The translations under genes were made by a program, and so were the position numbers. A stretch of 64,000 nt of DNA, taken from assembly GCA_028279345.1 (NCBI GenBank), contig JANQNY010000082.1, forward strand, positions 99,143 through 163,142, given 5' to 3'. This DNA comes from Geminicoccaceae bacterium. GTDB taxonomy: Bacteria; Pseudomonadota; Alphaproteobacteria; Geminicoccales; Geminicoccaceae. This document shows, in pieces, positions 43,965-52,621 of this stretch. The notes below the pieces were generated by a model, which saw only the letters and a program-made list of their open reading frames with translations, was not told where the DNA came from and did no database searches. Each line of letters begins with the position of its first letter. Positions within the stretch are counted from its first letter, which is position 1.

Positions 43965-45146
43965 ATGGATACCGACGGGCTTAGCTTCGCCCTGGGTGAT
44001 GACTGGCCTGAGCTGCGCGACGGCGTCGCCCAGATCTGTGGGCGGTTCCCCGAGACTTACTGGCGCGACCTGGATCGCGACGCCGCCTATCCCGAGCGCT
44101 TCGTCGAGGCGCTGACCGAGGCGGGCTATCTCGGCGCTCTTATCCCCGAAGCCTATGGCGGCAGCGGCCTGCCGATCCGCGCGGCGGCCGTGATCCTCGA
44201 GACCATCCACGCAACCGGCGCTTCGGCCGCCGCGTGCCACGCGCAGATGTACACGATGGGCACGCTCCTGCGGCACGGCTCGCCCGAGCAGAAGGAACAC
44301 TGGCTTCCCAAGATCGCCAGCGGCGAGCTGCGGCTCCAGGCCTTCGGGGTCACCGAGCCCAACGCCGGCACTGACACGACCCGCATCACGACCCGGGCTG
44401 CGCCCGAGCCCGGCGGCGGCTGGCGCGTCACCGGCCAGAAGATCTGGACGAGCCGTGCGCTATACTCCGATCTGATGATCCTGCTCGCGCGCACGACGCC
44501 GCTGGATGAGGCAGCGCGCCCGACCGACGGCATGTCCGTCTTTCTCGTCGATCTGCGCACGCTCAAGGGGCGCGGCGTGGAGATCCAGCCGATCGACACG
44601 ATGATCAACCACAACACCACGCAGGTCTGGTTCGACAATGCCGAGCTGCCGGAGGACGCGCTGATCGGCGAGGTGGGGCGGGGGTTTCGCTACATCCTCG
44701 ACGGCATGAACGCCGAGCGCATCTTGATCGCGGGCGAGAGCCTGGGCGACGCACGCTGGTTCATCGAGCGCGCCACGAGCTACGCCAAGGAGCGCCATGT
44801 GTTCGGCCGGCCGATCGGCCAGAACCAAGGCATCCAATTCCCGCTCGCCGCCAGTCTGGCGCGGCTCAAAGCCGCCGACCTTACCGCGCGCGAGGCGGCC
44901 GCTCGCTACGATGCCGGGCTCCCGTGCGGCCCCGAGGCCAACATGGCGAAGTACCTGACGGGCGAGGCCGCCTGGGAGGCAGCCGAGGCCTGCATGCAGA
45001 CCTATGGCGGCTTCGCCTTCGCGCGTGAGTACGACGTCGAGCGCAAATGGCGCGAGGCGCGGCTCTACCGGATTGCGCCCGTGAGCCCGAACCTCATCCT
45101 CGCCTATCTGGCGCAGCAGGTGCTGGGCCTACCGCGGGCCTACTGA
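43965..45146 (+). CDS. Acyl-CoA dehydrogenase
   Basis: This 393-residue flavoenzyme has the usual N-terminal helical domain (EALTEAGYLGALIPEAYGGS), middle beta domain (QAFGVTEPNAGTDTTRITTR, then QKIWTSRALYSDLM) and C-terminal four-helix domain (YAKERHVFGRPIGQNQGIQF). The end region MQTYGGFAFAREYDVERKWR corresponds to the FAD/dimer contact. It oxidises an acyl-CoA to the 2-enoyl-CoA, the substrate type of the upstream hydratase. Its last 7 bases overlap the convergent pterin dehydratase gene. Confidence 0.94.
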   Translation: MDTDGLSFALGDDWPELRDGVAQICGRFPETYWRDLDRDAAYPERFVEALTEAGYLGALIPEAYGGSGLPIRAAAVILETIHATGASAAACHAQMYTMGTLLRHGSPEQKEHWLPKIASGELRLQAFGVTEPNAGTDTTRITTRAAPEPGGGWRVTGQKIWTSRALYSDLMILLARTTPLDEAARPTDGMSVFLVDLRTLKGRGVEIQPIDTMINHNTTQVWFDNAELPEDALIGEVGRGFRYILDGMNAERILIAGESLGDARWFIERATSYAKERHVFGRPIGQNQGIQFPLAASLARLKAADLTAREAAARYDAGLPCGPEANMAKYLTGEAAWEAAEACMQTYGGFAFAREYDVERKWREARLYRIAPVSPNLILAYLAQQVLGLPRAY

Positions 45147-45784
45147 GCGAGCGACGCGCCCGCCAGGTCGTTGATCGCATGGGCGAAGCGGAGGTCGCGC
45201 TCAGTGAGCCGCCCGGCCGCCTCGCCGGTCGTCACGCGAACGGTCAGCGTCCGGTAGGCGTGAACCAGCGTCGGGTGGTGATCTTGCGCCTCGGCGATAT
45301 CCGCGATCGCGCGCGCCAGCTTCGCAGCCGCCAGATGGCTCTGGCAAGGCAGCTCGGCCACGAGTTCAGCCTTGAGCCGGTGCGGCAAGAGGCGCGCGCC
45401 CACGATCTCGATCCGCCAACGATGGCCAAGGCTGTCGAGCGCGCTCTTCAATGCGTCCGCGGGCAAGGGCCGTAGCTTCGGCTTGTGGCCCGTGCCGGTG
45501 CTGCGCTTCAGGTCCGTCCGGCGGGTGAGCTCTTCGATGAGCTGCGCAGCATCGCCGTCATAGCCGACCTTGGGCGCCTCGAGCCCGGTGAGCCAATGCG
45601 GGGGCTCGCCGCTTTCGATCACGACGGCCGGTGCTGCCTGGAGCGCCGCAAGCAAGCCGTCGTCGGGTTGCTCGCTCGGTGCCACCAAGCAGGTGGCGCG
45701 ACGGCCGTAGGTATCGGCAAGATCGGCCGCGAGTTCGTGCGCCGCAGGGCCGATGTGCGGATCGATGACGACGAGCACGGGCAT
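45140..45784 (-). CDS. Pterin-4a-carbinolamine dehydratase with extra N-terminal domain
   Basis: The C-terminal ~105 residues match PCD/DCoH: ALKSALDSLGHRWRIEIVGA, a IAEAQDHHPTLVHAYRTL block with the double His of the active site, and GRLTERDLRFAHAIN. Residues 1-105 form an extra domain that begins MPVLVVIDPHIGPAAHELAA and looks like an alpha/beta Rossmann-type fold (VVIESGEPP, APKVGYDGDAAQLIEEL). Most PCDs are about 100 residues, so this is a fusion. The enzyme recycles oxidised tetrahydropterin cofactors; no aromatic amino acid hydroxylase is adjacent. The start is uncertain: ATG 45784 touches its GGAGG, and ATG 45814 is also possible. Confidence 0.75.
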   Translation of the reverse strand: MPVLVVIDPHIGPAAHELAADLADTYGRRATCLVAPSEQPDDGLLAALQAAPAVVIESGEPPHWLTGLEAPKVGYDGDAAQLIEELTRRTDLKRSTGTGHKPKLRPLPADALKSALDSLGHRWRIEIVGARLLPHRLKAELVAELPCQSHLAAAKLARAIADIAEAQDHHPTLVHAYRTLTVRVTTGEAAGRLTERDLRFAHAINDLAGASLAQ

Positions 45785-45950
45785 CCTCCGAGGGTCTGTC
45801 CTTTTCACCAGCATGATGTCGTCGGACGCCACCGCCAAGGGCGACGACGGCGCGGCGTTACACTTCGTTACCCGAAAGGGCGGGCGAAGAGGTTCGGGCG
45901 TTACACGGCCAGTGTTCAATGCGCGCATCGATACACGCAAGGAGACAGAG

Positions 45951-46397
45951 ATGCGCAAGCGAGTGATCCTGACGACGGCGGCCGTCTTGCTGGTTGCCGG
46001 TGCCGCGATCGCGGTGGCAGCGCCACGCGTCGGCTGCGCCGGCGGCTGGCACGAGCGCGGCGAAGGGCCGCGCGGCGGGCGTGCCATGATGATGCTTCAG
46101 CAGTTCGATGCGGACGGCAACGGCGCGCTCACCCGCGCCGAGATCGAGGCGGTGCGCGACGACGCCTACGACCGCTTCGATGCCGACGGTGACGGCGCGC
46201 TGACGCTGGACGAGTTCGAGGGCTACTGGGCCGAGTTCTCCCGCCCGCGGATGGTCGACCGCTTCCAGCAGTTCGACGAGGACGGCGATGGGCGCATCAC
46301 CGCGGCGGAGGTCGACGAGCGGATCGACCGCATGTTCGCCTGGGGCGACCGCAATGACGATGGTGAGCTCTCGCCCGAAGACCGGCGGCGCCGTTGA
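45951..46397 (+). CDS. Exported EF-hand calcium-binding protein
   Basis: This 148-residue protein starts after AAGGAGA and has a Sec signal peptide (MRKRVILTTAAVLLVAGAAI, ending AVAAP). Four EF-hand loops are visible at about residues 53-64 (DADGNGALTRAE), 77-88 (DADGDGALTLDE), 109-120 (DEDGDGRITAAE) and 133-144 (DRNDDGELSPED). All keep the Asp and Gly positions needed for calcium, though the last residue of loop 4 is Asp. It is probably a periplasmic calcium sensor or buffer. It precedes a fasciclin-domain gene in the same direction. Confidence 0.88.
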   Translation: MRKRVILTTAAVLLVAGAAIAVAAPRVGCAGGWHERGEGPRGGRAMMMLQQFDADGNGALTRAEIEAVRDDAYDRFDADGDGALTLDEFEGYWAEFSRPRMVDRFQQFDEDGDGRITAAEVDERIDRMFAWGDRNDDGELSPEDRRRR

Positions 46398-46544
46398 ACA
46401 GCAGCATCGAGCGACGTGGTGGCGCGGCGTGCGGGCCGCGCCACTGCGCATGCGTAGCGAGGCCCTCGTGAACGGATCTTGCCAGCGGAGGCACACACCC
46501 TGGTGGCCCCGTGGTCACGAACCCTTAGCGAAAATGAGGTCCAT

Positions 46545-47042
46545 ATGAGTGTGCTCTCCCGCGTCGCTGCGATCGCGTCGTTGGCGCTCGTGCTGCTTCT
46601 GCCCAACGCCTTACGTGCCCAGACGGCGGGCGACATCGTCGACACTGCGGTCGCGGCCGGTGAGTTCACGACCCTCGTGGCCGCGGTCCAGGCTGCGGGG
46701 CTCGTCGACACCCTCAAGGGTGACGGTCCCTTCACCGTCTTCGCGCCCACCGACGAGGCCTTCGCGACTCTGCCGGCGGGCACCGTCGAGACCCTGCTCG
46801 AGCCCGCGAACCGCGACCAACTCACCACCATTCTAACGTTTCATGTGGTACCCGGCGACCTGCGCAGCGCCGATCTGGTCGGTCGGGCCGGCCGCCTCGA
46901 AACGGCAGCCGGCTTGCCACTCGGCTACGATGCGACCGGCACGCCCGTGAACGTCGGCGGCGCGGGCCTCGTGGCTGCCGACATCGACGCGAGCAACGGC
47001 GTCATTCACGTCGTCGACCGGGTGATCTTGCCGCCGCAATAG
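46545..47042 (+). CDS. Secreted fasciclin (FAS1) domain protein
   Basis: From ATG 46545 the product has 165 residues: a signal peptide ([20 protein letters not shown]) and one complete FAS1 domain. Its conserved blocks are [46 protein letters not shown] (H1/H2-type region) and [14 protein letters not shown] at the C-terminus. FAS1 proteins mediate adhesion or matrix contacts at the cell surface. GAGGT sits 5 bases before the start. Confidence 0.93.
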   Translation: MSVLSRVAAIASLALVLLLPNALRAQTAGDIVDTAVAAGEFTTLVAAVQAAGLVDTLKGDGPFTVFAPTDEAFATLPAGTVETLLEPANRDQLTTILTFHVVPGDLRSADLVGRAGRLETAAGLPLGYDATGTPVNVGGAGLVAADIDASNGVIHVVDRVILPPQ

Positions 47043-47083
47043 ATGGCTGGCGCGAGTGCGACCGGCATGGCACAGCCCGCGAG

Positions 47084-48286
47084 ATGGTGTCGGCCAGATC
47101 CGTACAAGCGTGCGTGCCGGGGGCGACGCAGGTCGACCCCGGCTTCGCGCTCTATGTTCATTGGCCCTTCTGCCGGGCCAAATGCCCCTATTGCGATTTC
47201 AACAGCCACGTCCGCGCGGAGGTCGACCAGGCTCGCTGGCGACGAGCGCTCCTTCGCGAGCTCGACCACGTCGCCGATCTCATTCCGCGCGCCGGTCCGT
47301 TGCGCTCGATCTTCTTCGGTGGTGGCACACCATCCTTGATGCCACCGGCGACGGTGGCGGCAGTGGTCGAGCGCGCGATCGAGCGGTTCGGTGCCGAGGC
47401 GGACCTCGAGATCACCCTCGAGGCCAATCCGACCTCCGTCGAGGCCGAGCGTTTCCGAGGCTTCCGCGCCGCCGGGGTCAATCGCGTATCCCTAGGCGTT
47501 CAAGCGCTCAACGACGCGGATCTTCGAGCACTCGGTCGCGAGCACAGTGCCGAGGAAGCGCTCGCGGCCGTGGCGCTCGCGGCGCGTGTCTTCGAGCGCT
47601 TCAGCTTCGATCTGATCTACGCGCGGCCCGGCCAGACGGCCGATGACTGGGCAGACGAGCTGCGCCGCGCGCTCGACCATGCGGGCGATCATCTCTCGAT
47701 CTACCAGCTCACCCTCGAGCCCGGCACACGCTTCCACGCGCTCGCCGAGCGTGGCCTCCTGCGCCTCCAGCCCAACGATCATCAGGCTGAGCTCTTTGCG
47801 CTCGCGGCGGACGTGCTGGGTGCAGCGGGTTTGCCGGCCTATGAGGTGTCGAACCACGCGCGTCCCGGTGCCGAGTGTCGCCACAACCTCGTCTACTGGC
47901 GCTCCGGCTCCTTCGCCGGCATCGGTCCCGGCGCGCACGGCCGGCTCGACGTTGAGCGCGGGCGCGTCGGCACCAGCACCGAGCGCGTCCCCGAGCGCTG
48001 GCTGGACGCCGCGGAGCGCCACGGCCACGCGCTGTTGCCGTTCGAGACGCTCGATGCGTCGACGCAACTCGCGGAACTCCTGATGATGGGTTTGCGGCTC
48101 TCCGAAGGTGTCCCGCTGGCTCGGATCGAGGCACTCACCGACGAGCCATGGCGCGACGCGCTCGATGCGGCTGGTCTCGCGAGGAGTGTCGCGGCGGGCT
48201 GGATCGACGTCACCGAGGAGCGGCTAACGGCAACGCCCGCCGGTCGTCTTCTGCTGCACTCGGTTCTGGTTCGTCTGCTTCGTTGA
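47084..48286 (+). CDS. hemW: Radical SAM protein HemW (coproporphyrinogen III oxidase-like)
   Basis: This 400-residue protein has the radical SAM cluster motif VHWPFCRAKCPYCDFNSHVR (C-x3-C-x2-C) near residue 30, FFGGGTPSLMPP and NRVSLGVQALNDADLRALG. A C-terminal HemW-type domain follows (NLVYWRSGSFAGIGPGAHGR). HemW is thought to bind and transfer heme rather than oxidise coproporphyrinogen; the C-x3-C-x2-C motif without the extra Cys of HemN favours HemW. Its last 77 bases overlap the convergent DUF3124 gene. Confidence 0.92.
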   Translation: MVSARSVQACVPGATQVDPGFALYVHWPFCRAKCPYCDFNSHVRAEVDQARWRRALLRELDHVADLIPRAGPLRSIFFGGGTPSLMPPATVAAVVERAIERFGAEADLEITLEANPTSVEAERFRGFRAAGVNRVSLGVQALNDADLRALGREHSAEEALAAVALAARVFERFSFDLIYARPGQTADDWADELRRALDHAGDHLSIYQLTLEPGTRFHALAERGLLRLQPNDHQAELFALAADVLGAAGLPAYEVSNHARPGAECRHNLVYWRSGSFAGIGPGAHGRLDVERGRVGTSTERVPERWLDAAERHGHALLPFETLDASTQLAELLMMGLRLSEGVPLARIEALTDEPWRDALDAAGLARSVAAGWIDVTEERLTATPAGRLLLHSVLVRLLR

Positions 48287-48917
48287 GCACGTCGGGCGCC
48301 AACGCTACACCTCTGCTGGTGAACGTGACGCCTCTCAGTGCGTAGCTACCGACCATGACGGCTTCGGCGAGTGGCGGCTCGATCGGCACCGCTGCCTCCC
48401 AACCGACGACGATGTTGGCGCCGGGGCCACCGCGCGGATCGTCCTGCTCGATAAAGACCCCGCCCGTCGCCATCGGTGCCAGGCGGTGGGGCTCGCTCAG
48501 GAACCGCTCCACCTCTAGCCCGTCGCCATCGTAGTAGTCGATGTGCGTGATGACCATGTCGTCCGTTAGGGAGGTGTTGCGGACGCTGACCGTGACGGCC
48601 AGCTCGTCCACCGCGCGCCCGTCACCGATGAAAATGCTGCTGTAGACGGGCACGTACAGCTCGCCGCCGACGGCCGGTTCGGCGGCGGCGGCGAACGGAT
48701 GGAAACCTCCGTGCGCTGTGGCTTCGGGCTCGACGGCCGTCGTCACATCCAGCACCAGCTCGTCGAGCAGCGCCTCGACGAGATCTTCTTGTTGGAGCCA
48801 ACCCACAAGGAGCGCGCCGGTCGCCGCTGCCGCCCAGGCCACGATGACGACGACCACGACCATGTGGTCGCGCAGCCGTGGCCGCTGTGGCGCGCGATCA
48901 GAGGTGTCCTCGCTCAT
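48210..48917 (-). CDS. DUF3124 family membrane-anchored protein
   Basis: From ATG 48917 the product has 235 residues: an N-terminal membrane anchor (HMVVVVVIVAWAAAATGALL), a linker and a DUF3124-like domain. Recognisable blocks are LYVPVYSSIFIGDGRAVDEL, VTVSVRNTSLTDDMVITHID and FIEQDDPRGGPGANIVVGWE. The function of the family is unknown; the domain should face the periplasm. The Glu/Pro/Arg-rich tail (about the last 25 residues) is encoded opposite the end of hemW. ATG 48932 is an alternative start. Confidence 0.82.
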   Translation of the reverse strand: MSEDTSDRAPQRPRLRDHMVVVVVIVAWAAAATGALLVGWLQQEDLVEALLDELVLDVTTAVEPEATAHGGFHPFAAAAEPAVGGELYVPVYSSIFIGDGRAVDELAVTVSVRNTSLTDDMVITHIDYYDGDGLEVERFLSEPHRLAPMATGGVFIEQDDPRGGPGANIVVGWEAAVPIEPPLAEAVMVGSYALRGVTFTSRGVALAPDVLNEADEPEPSAAEDDRRALPLAAPR

Positions 48918-49010
48918 CGACGGCGGCTCCATTGCTCTTGCGCAGTCGTTTGGGCGACGGCAAAGCACGATGTCGTCGCTTGTTGTAACTGACGTTAGCG
49001 GGACACCCGT

Positions 49011-50213
49011 TTGGACGCGACGCTCCTCGGCGCTGCGGTAGTTGTGTTGCTCGGTGTCGCGCTGGTGCCCCTGGCGGCGCGCACCGGGGCACCATTGCTC
49101 TTGCTCTTTTTGGCAGTTGGGTTGCTGTTGGGCGAGGACGGTTTTGCCGTAGCCGACTACGATGATTTCGACGGCGCCTATCAGATTGGTAGTGTAGCGC
49201 TTGCGGTGATCCTTTTCGCTGGCGGGCTCGAGACACGGGTGGCGGAGATCCGTGCGGCAGGAGCCCCGGCCTGCGTGCTGGCAACCGTCGGCGTGGTTCT
49301 CACAACGTGCATCGTCGCGCTGGTCGCGCACCTGATCTTCGCCATGCCACCGGCCCTCGCACTGCTACTTGGCGCGGTGGTCGGGTCGACCGACGCGGCG
49401 GCGACCTTCTTGCTACTCCAGCAAGGAGGGATCCAGTTGCAGGGCCGCGTCAAGGAGACGATCCTGCTCGAATCCGGGTTCAACGATCCGATGGCGATCT
49501 TCTTGACCATTACCTTCGTCATCTGGGTCGACACCGGCGTAGAGATCGGTTGGTCAGCGCTGCCGGCCCTCTTGCCCGAGCTGGCGCGGCAGCTCGGTGG
49601 CGGTGTCGCGGGTGGAGTCATCGGCGGCCTCGTGCTCGCGTGGCTTGGGGGCCGCCTCCGGCTGCCGAACGGGCTCTACCCGACGCTCTTCTTCGCAGGC
49701 GCACTCGCCGTGTTCTTCGCCACGCAGCTCGCCGGTGGCAGCGGCTTCCTGGCCGTGTACATCGCGGGCATCACGATCACCGCGCGGTCGTGGCGCACGC
49801 TCGATCAGGTACGCGGGTTCCACGAGGGGCTCGCTTGGCTCGCGCAGGTGACGCTGTTCATCATGCTGGGTCTGCTCGTGACGCCCAGCGACCTCCGCTC
49901 TTCGCTCACCTTGGGCTTGGTCATTGCGGCCGTCTTGATCTTCCTTGCCCGCCCTGTGGCCGCGGCCGTCTGCCTGGCGCCATTCGGCTTCCCGGTGCGC
50001 CAGCAGCTCTACGTCGGTTGGGTCGGCCTGCGCGGCGCTGTCCCGATCTTCCTCGCCATCATCCCAGTGATCAGCGAGGGTCCGGTGACGACCCACTTCT
50101 TCGACGTGGTCTTCATCGTCGTGATCGCGTCGCTGGTGCTGCAGGGCTGGACCGTCGCGCCTAGCGCCGGCTGGCTCGGCGTGAAGGCCGAGCCGAACGT
50201 CAACCCGCCTTGA
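49011..50213 (+). CDS. CPA1-type cation/proton antiporter (NhaP-like)
   Basis: This 400-residue protein begins with TTG and has about twelve transmembrane helices. The conserved unwound-helix regions are LLGAVVGSTDAAATFLLL and the ion-binding Asn-Asp pair in ILLESGFNDPMAIFLTITF. LFIMLGLLVTPSDLRSSL and GWVGLRGAVPIFLAIIPV are further CPA1 signatures. It exchanges Na+ or K+ for H+. It resembles NhaP2-type antiporters but lacks their C-terminal TrkA-C domain. It overlaps the convergent SDR gene by 14 bases. Confidence 0.93.
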   Translation: MDATLLGAAVVVLLGVALVPLAARTGAPLLLLFLAVGLLLGEDGFAVADYDDFDGAYQIGSVALAVILFAGGLETRVAEIRAAGAPACVLATVGVVLTTCIVALVAHLIFAMPPALALLLGAVVGSTDAAATFLLLQQGGIQLQGRVKETILLESGFNDPMAIFLTITFVIWVDTGVEIGWSALPALLPELARQLGGGVAGGVIGGLVLAWLGGRLRLPNGLYPTLFFAGALAVFFATQLAGGSGFLAVYIAGITITARSWRTLDQVRGFHEGLAWLAQVTLFIMLGLLVTPSDLRSSLTLGLVIAAVLIFLARPVAAAVCLAPFGFPVRQQLYVGWVGLRGAVPIFLAIIPVISEGPVTTHFFDVVFIVVIASLVLQGWTVAPSAGWLGVKAEPNVNPP

Positions 50214-50955
50214 TGCCGGAGACCGTCAGGCCGCCGTCGACCGTGTAGCAGTGCCCGGTGGTGAAGCTCGCCCGCTCGGAGGCGAGAAAGGCCACCGTCT
50301 CGCCGATCTCCTCGGGCGTGCCGAAGCGCTCGAGGCTCATGCGGGAGGTGAAGGCCTCGTCGGGCACCGAGGCCGGTTGGCTCTCGGTCTTGATGGGGCC
50401 GGGTGCGACCGCATTCACCCGGAGGCCGTGGGGCGCCAGCTCCAGCGCCATGGTCTGGGTCAGCGCGATGATGCCGGCTTTGGACGGGCTGTAGGCGGCG
50501 CGGCCGATGCCGCCGAAGATGCCCGAGTTCGAGGCGATGTTGATGATTCGCCCGGGCGTGCCGGCCTGCACCATCCGCCTCGCCGCCGCCTGCCCGCAGA
50601 TGAAGACGCCCGTGAGGTTCAGCCGGATCAGCCATTCGAAGAATTCGAGCTCCATCTCCAAGAACGGCTGGCGGGAGGTGGCCCCGGCATTGTTGACCGT
50701 GATCTCGACCGGACCGAAGCGCTGCTCCAGCGCATCGAGCGCCGCCTCAACCTGATCCGGCTCGCGCACGTCCATCGTCGTTGCGGCGGCCATGTGGCCC
50801 GCCTTGCTGATGGCGGTCGCCGTCTCTGCCGCCGCCTTCCCATCGATATCGGCGATGAGCACCCGCGCGCCGTGCTGCGCCAGCACGGTGGCGATCCCTC
50901 GACCGACGCCCATCGCACCCCCGGTCACGAGTGCCGGCTTGTTCTCCAGTTCCAT
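50200..50955 (-). CDS. SDR family oxidoreductase
   Basis: This 251-residue classical SDR has the cofactor loop ALVTGGAMGVGRGIATVLAQ, TVNNAGATSRQPF, the catalytic Ser in IINIASNSGIFGG and Y-x3-K in AAYSPSKAGIIALTQ. PGPIKTESQ and YTVDGGLTVSGI are typical of the C-terminal half. It probably reduces a ketone or oxidises an alcohol with NAD(P). ATG 50955 fits family alignments; a much longer frame upstream is antisense to the LysE gene. Confidence 0.92.
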   Translation of the reverse strand: MELENKPALVTGGAMGVGRGIATVLAQHGARVLIADIDGKAAAETATAISKAGHMAAATTMDVREPDQVEAALDALEQRFGPVEITVNNAGATSRQPFLEMELEFFEWLIRLNLTGVFICGQAAARRMVQAGTPGRIINIASNSGIFGGIGRAAYSPSKAGIIALTQTMALELAPHGLRVNAVAPGPIKTESQPASVPDEAFTSRMSLERFGTPEEIGETVAFLASERASFTTGHCYTVDGGLTVSGIKAG

Positions 50956-51027
50956 GGCGCCGTCCTCAAAGATCGCCGCTAGAGTGGGCCGGATAGAGCG
51001 TCTGGGACCGCGCGGGAAGGGTGGACG

Positions 51028-51648
51028 ATGAGCTTCGAGACCTGGCTTGCCTTCACCGTCGCTGCGAGCGTCTTGCTCATCGTGCCGGGGCCGACGATCC
51101 TTCTGGTCACCGGCTTTGCCCTGCGCCACGGCACCGCTGCCGCCATGCGCACGGTGAGCGCGGTGGTTGCGGGCGACGCGCTTGCCATGACGCTCTCGCT
51201 CGCGGGAGTCGGTGCGCTGCTCGCCACGTCGGCGACCCTCTTTACCGCCCTCAAGTTCGTTGGCGCCGGCTATCTCGTCTGGTTGGGCATCAAGGCTTGG
51301 CGCGCCCCGGTGCCCGAGCGCGGGCTCGACCTGCCGCCGGTCGACGGCACCGGGCTCAGGCGGCAAGCGTTCATCGTCACCGCGCTCAACCCGAAGGGCA
51401 TCATGTTCTTCGTCGCGTTCATGCCGCAATTCGTCAGCACCACGGCGCCGGTCCTGCCTCAGCTCCTGTTGCTTGGGGCCACCTTCCTCTTTCTCGCTGG
51501 CCTCAACGCGGCGCTCTACGTCCTGCTCGCCGGCCGCGTGAAGGACGGTCTCCGCGACCGCCGAACGCTGGTGTGGGCGAACCGCATGGGCGGCAGCTTC
51601 CTCATCGGTGCCGGCGTGCTCACGGCGACGCTCCGCCGCGCCGAGTGA
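51028..51648 (+). CDS. LysE family exporter, tandem copy A
   Basis: This 206-residue six-helix exporter has the conserved VPGPTILLVTGFALRHGTAA at the N-terminus, and LNPKGIMFFVAFMPQFVST in the centre. It is nearly the same length as the next gene and by eye about four fifths identical to it, which indicates a recent tandem duplication. A TAGAGTGG motif about 45 bp before the start is also found upstream of copy B. Confidence 0.93.
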   Translation: MSFETWLAFTVAASVLLIVPGPTILLVTGFALRHGTAAAMRTVSAVVAGDALAMTLSLAGVGALLATSATLFTALKFVGAGYLVWLGIKAWRAPVPERGLDLPPVDGTGLRRQAFIVTALNPKGIMFFVAFMPQFVSTTAPVLPQLLLLGATFLFLAGLNAALYVLLAGRVKDGLRDRRTLVWANRMGGSFLIGAGVLTATLRRAE

Positions 51649-51922
51649 CGCATAGCTGTCGACCTCTGGCCGGCGCTGGTCTCCCGATCTAGCGGTGCAC
51701 CCGCGCGGCTTCCGGGCCGTGTAGGGCACCACCGTCGGCGTTCCGCGGCGAGCCCGGTCTCGAGCCTCGCCGCTGCGGGCTGCTTGCGCGCGGCCCAGTC
51801 CAAGTGCTGGACGTCACTGCTCACTCAATTTGCGCGTGCATCGTCGCCTAGAGTGGTGGGTTCGACCCTGAGGGAGGCGGCATCGTGGTTGGCATTGCGC
51901 AGCGGCGCACGGTGCGCGTTCA

Positions 51923-52543
51923 GTGAACGTCGAGACCTGGCTCGCCTTCGCCGTTGCCGCGAGCGTCGTGCTCGTCGTGCCGGGCCCGACGGTTCTCTTG
52001 GTCACCGGCTTCGCCCTGCGCCATGGGACGGCCGCCGCCATGCGCACGGTGAGTGGCGTCGTCGCTGGGCACGCCCTCGCCATGACGCTCTCGCTCGTCG
52101 GCGTCGGTGCGCTGCTCGCTGCGTCGGCGACGCTCTTTGCGGCCCTCAAGCTCCTCGGCGCCGCCTATCTCATCTGGCTCGGCATAAGGCCTTGGCGGGC
52201 AAGGGTTCCCGAGCGTGGGCTTGATCTGCCGCTCGTCGACGGCTCTGGGCTCAAGTGGCAAGCCTTCACCGTCACCGCGCTCAATCCCAAGGGCATCGTG
52301 TTCTTCGTGGCCTTCATGCCGCAATTCGTGAGCACGACGGCACCGGTCTTGCCCCAGCTCCTGCTGCTCGGTGTGACCTTCCTCGTCCTCGCCAGCTTCA
52401 ACGCCTCGCTCTATGTGCTGCTCGTTGGAAGCGTTCAAGAACGCCCCCGCGAACGGCGAACGCTGGTGTGGGCGAACCGCCTGGGCGGCAGTTTCCTCAT
52501 TGGTGCGGGCGTGCTTACGGCGACGCTCCGCGGTGCCGTGTAA
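51923..52543 (+). CDS. LysE family exporter, tandem copy B
   Basis: This 206-residue protein begins with GTG (MNVETWLAFAVAASVVLVVP) and continues PGPTVLLVTGFALRHGTAA. It aligns with copy A along its whole length without gaps. Differences cluster in the middle loop (KAWRAPVPERGLDLPPVDG in A, RPWRARVPERGLDLPLVDG in B) and near the end, which could alter substrate range. The 274 bp between the copies contains no gene. Substrate unknown. Confidence 0.93.
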   Translation: MNVETWLAFAVAASVVLVVPGPTVLLVTGFALRHGTAAAMRTVSGVVAGHALAMTLSLVGVGALLAASATLFAALKLLGAAYLIWLGIRPWRARVPERGLDLPLVDGSGLKWQAFTVTALNPKGIVFFVAFMPQFVSTTAPVLPQLLLLGVTFLVLASFNASLYVLLVGSVQERPRERRTLVWANRLGGSFLIGAGVLTATLRGAV

Positions 52544-52621
52544 TCGAGCCACGATGGAGCGAACGCGCGTGTGGCGCCAGCCCGTGCTTGGTGGGCGCAT
52601 CGGCTTAAAGATCCGAAGAGC

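Noticed and set aside
51855..51880. GGGTTCGACCC, which resembles a tRNA T-arm
   Set aside because: No acceptor stem, D-arm or anticodon arm can be drawn around it, and it lies in the spacer before the second LysE gene.
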